7,783 nucleotides of DNA, from NCBI GenBank assembly GCA_947581745.1, contig CANPVW010000315.1, forward strand, positions 1-7,783. The letters are read 5' to 3'. Shown here piece by piece: positions 6,515 to 7,783 of this stretch. The notes beneath the pieces were generated by a model. That model worked only from the letters and a program-made list of their open reading frames with translations. It had not been told where the DNA came from and ran no database searches. This DNA comes from Candidatus Benthicola azotiphorus. GTDB taxonomy: Bacteria; Gemmatimonadota; Gemmatimonadetes; Palauibacterales; Palauibacteraceae. The position numbers were made by a program, and so were the translations under genes. Each line of letters starts with the position of its first letter. Position 1 is the first letter of the stretch.

Positions 6515-6540
6515 CGGGATGGGCGCGCCAGTTTCCGCGA

Positions 6541-7206
6541 GTGACCAGGGGATCTCGAAGCGCGCGCGGCCTCGAACGGCGGCGGCGGGAGATGGTGGAC
6601 CGGCAGATCCGCCGGCGTGGCATCAGCGACGACACGGTGCTCCGGGCCATGGCTCTCGTGCCGCGGCACCTGTTCGTGCCCGACACGCAGGCGTCCGCCG
6701 CCTACGCGGACTGCGCTCTTCCGATCGGGCTCGGCGCCACGATCTCGCAGCCCTACGTCGTGGCGATGATGACCGAGGCGCTCCGCCTCGAGCCCGGACT
6801 GCGAGTTCTCGAGGTGGGGACCGGATCGGGATACCAGGCCGCCGTCCTGGCCGCCTGCGGGACCTCCGTCTTCAGCGTAGAGAGGGTCGAGGAGCTCCAC
6901 CGCCGCGCGGCCCGGACGCTGGGCGAGACCGGGTTCGGCGACGTCCGCCTGCGGCTCGGGGACGGAAGCCGTGGATGGCCGGAAGAGGCGCCGTTCGATC
7001 GCATCCTCGTCACGGCGGCCGCTCCGGCCGTCCCTGCCGCGCTGATCGAGCAGCTGGACGACGAGGGCATCCTGGTGGCCCCGGTCGGAGACGACAGGCT
7101 GCAGATCGTCCGCCGCCTCTGGAAGAAGGGGGCCGGGATCGAGCAGGAAGAGCTGGAGGGCGTCCGCTTCGTGCCGCTCATCGAGGACACGGAACCGGCG
7201 ACTTGA
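6541..7206 (+). CDS. pcm: Protein-L-isoaspartate O-methyltransferase
   Basis: This SAM-dependent enzyme methylates L-isoaspartyl residues in aged proteins and starts their repair. The 221 residues from GTG 6541 contain TISQPYVVAMMTE (67-79), SAM motif I LEVGTGSGYQ (90-99), the acidic residue after beta2 (SVERVEELH), LVTAAAP (156-162), QLDDEGILVAPVG (171-183) and the C-terminal GVRFVPL (207-213), all in family order. Its length is typical (about 205-220). An ATG at 6592 would drop 17 Arg-rich residues and still keep the whole conserved region. A GGGAG abuts that ATG with no spacing, so neither start is well supported, and I keep the longer frame tentatively. It is divergent from selD across 62 bases and convergent with the TPR gene. 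Confidence 0.93.
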   Translation: MTRGSRSARGLERRRREMVDRQIRRRGISDDTVLRAMALVPRHLFVPDTQASAAYADCALPIGLGATISQPYVVAMMTEALRLEPGLRVLEVGTGSGYQAAVLAACGTSVFSVERVEELHRRAARTLGETGFGDVRLRLGDGSRGWPEEAPFDRILVTAAAPAVPAALIEQLDDEGILVAPVGDDRLQIVRRLWKKGAGIEQEELEGVRFVPLIEDTEPAT

Positions 7207-7222
7207 GGCGGCGCCCGCCGCC
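7207..7222. terminator. GC hairpin between the convergent pcm and TPR genes
   Basis: GGCGGC (7207-7212) and GCCGCC (7217-7222) form a perfect stem around GCCC, starting at the base after the pcm stop and ending 5 bases before the stop of the opposing gene. It would form in transcripts from both strands. There is no strong T-tract directly after it, so it may act as a pause or 3'-end stabilising structure rather than as a classical terminator. Confidence 0.4.
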
Positions 7223-7227
7223 GCGGC

Positions 7228-7783
7228 CTACCAGTTCTTTCCGACCACCGGGTCACGGGAGCGATTGCGTTCCAGGCGGCGGCCCTGAACGTCCTGTTCC
7301 TGTTCCGCGGCCATGTCCAGCAGATCGAGCGCCTCTTCGGGAGACAGCTCGCGAGTGGAGGGAGCGTTCTGCTGATCCGCATTCGCCGCCCCGCCCCCCC
7401 CGCCGCCCCCACCGTCCTGCGGCTCGTCCTCCTGCTCCAGCCAGCGTCCCACCAGCTCCAGGTTCCAGCGCGCGTCCTCGGCGGCCGGATCCTGGCGAAC
7501 CACCCAGCGGAATCCATCCCACGCCTGCTCGAGCAGCGGCCGGCGCTCCTCGAACGGCAGCTCGCCACCGAGCGCGGGCGGCCTTCCGGCTAGTGCCCGG
7601 GCCAGGGCCAGGTTGAACGTGGCGGCCCTCTCCAGGTCCTCGTTGTCCGTGTCGACTGCCTTCTGCGTCGGCTCGAGCGCGCCTTCCCAGTCCCCGGACA
7701 GCAGGAGGCCCGACCCGAGGTTGAACCAGTCCACCGGTCGTCCGGGGTCCTCCGTTCGCTCACGGAATCCGGCGAGCGCGTCG
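7228..7783 (-). CDS. TPR protein resembling BatC of the Bat/aerotolerance operon (5' end outside window)
   Basis: The frame stays open to the right edge, so the GTG at 7734 is unlikely to be the start; 184 residues are visible. From the first complete codon (7782) there is a TPR-like helical part (about 1-110: WFNLGSGLLLSGDWEGAL, then FNLALARALAG and ARWNLELVGRWL). Next comes an acidic and Gly-rich linker with eight consecutive Gly (about 124-131). The conserved tail has LSPEEALDLLDMAAEQEQDVQ and ends in VVGKNW. A TPR part, a low-complexity linker and an 'LS.EEA..LL...EQ...Q' helix ending near a Lys-x-Trp are what I recall of BatC-like proteins encoded beside VWA-domain BatA/BatB and MoxR genes. 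If so, batA/batB-like genes should lie just beyond the right edge. The TPR call is safer than the BatC call. The function of Bat proteins is poorly defined. Confidence 0.65.
   Translation of the reverse strand, partial: DALAGFRERTEDPGRPVDWFNLGSGLLLSGDWEGALEPTQKAVDTDNEDLERAATFNLALARALAGRPPALGGELPFEERRPLLEQAWDGFRWVVRQDPAAEDARWNLELVGRWLEQEDEPQDGGGGGGGGAANADQQNAPSTRELSPEEALDLLDMAAEQEQDVQGRRLERNRSRDPVVGKNW
7394..7401. repeat. Eight-base C/G homopolymer in the TPR gene
   Basis: Eight C on the + strand (eight G in the coding strand) lie in the poly-Gly linker of the BatC-like gene, within a longer GC-only stretch. Such tracts are prone to slippage. A one-base change would alter the frame before the conserved C-terminal helix. 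Confidence 0.6.

Noticed and set aside
4850..6544. 564-residue open frame on the plus strand opposite upp and selD
   Set aside because: It is an antisense shadow: rich in Arg, His and Gly without a domain, spanning two well-identified genes and their junction.
6592..6594. ATG at 6592 as the pcm start
   Set aside because: Not excluded. The GGGAG touching the ATG leaves no room for normal ribosome spacing, so I kept GTG 6541, but the conserved region is compatible with both.

Overview
This is a GC-rich window from a bacterial chromosome. Most codons end in G or C, and long spurious open frames run opposite the real genes. Its contents are a two-RCK TrkA, TrkH, KtrB and KtrA, a selenophosphate synthetase that itself contains an in-frame UGA, and a BatC-like TPR protein. 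Together these fit a high-GC Gram-negative lineage, for example Gemmatimonadota or a relative. That placement is inference from style and gene content; there is no rRNA or other phylogenetic marker here. I see no mobile element, tRNA, rRNA or CRISPR array.

Left block (2-4729, + strand): four closely packed genes form a potassium-uptake operon, trkA (5' end outside the window), trkH, ktrB and ktrA. It holds two pore subunits of the Trk/Ktr/HKT superfamily and two types of cytosolic RCK gating protein, which is a Trk set beside a Ktr set. The first two junctions lack a clear Shine-Dalgarno sequence and share an odd layout. The stop of one gene overlaps an ATG (TGATG), which opens a 5- or 9-codon frame that ends in a GTGA overlap with the start of the next gene. 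The third junction, ktrB to ktrA, instead has an ordinary ribosome binding site.

Middle block (4742-6478, - strand): selD and upp form a two-gene operon transcribed toward the potassium operon. selD reads through a UGA at the catalytic position normally held by Cys or Sec, in the context GAG-U-ACK, followed by a small hairpin placed where a bacterial SECIS belongs. A search for ordinary open frames would start this gene about 34 codons too late and lose the active site. Sec in SelD implies that the organism has Sec-decoding machinery (selA, selB, selC) elsewhere. upp (uracil salvage) starts 6 bases after selD, and its ribosome binding site lies in the last codons of selD.

Right block: pcm (protein-L-isoaspartate methyltransferase) diverges from selD across 62 bases and converges on a BatC-like TPR gene that runs off the right edge. 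A perfect GC hairpin fills most of the 21 bases between their stops. No gene-free stretch in the window exceeds 62 bases.
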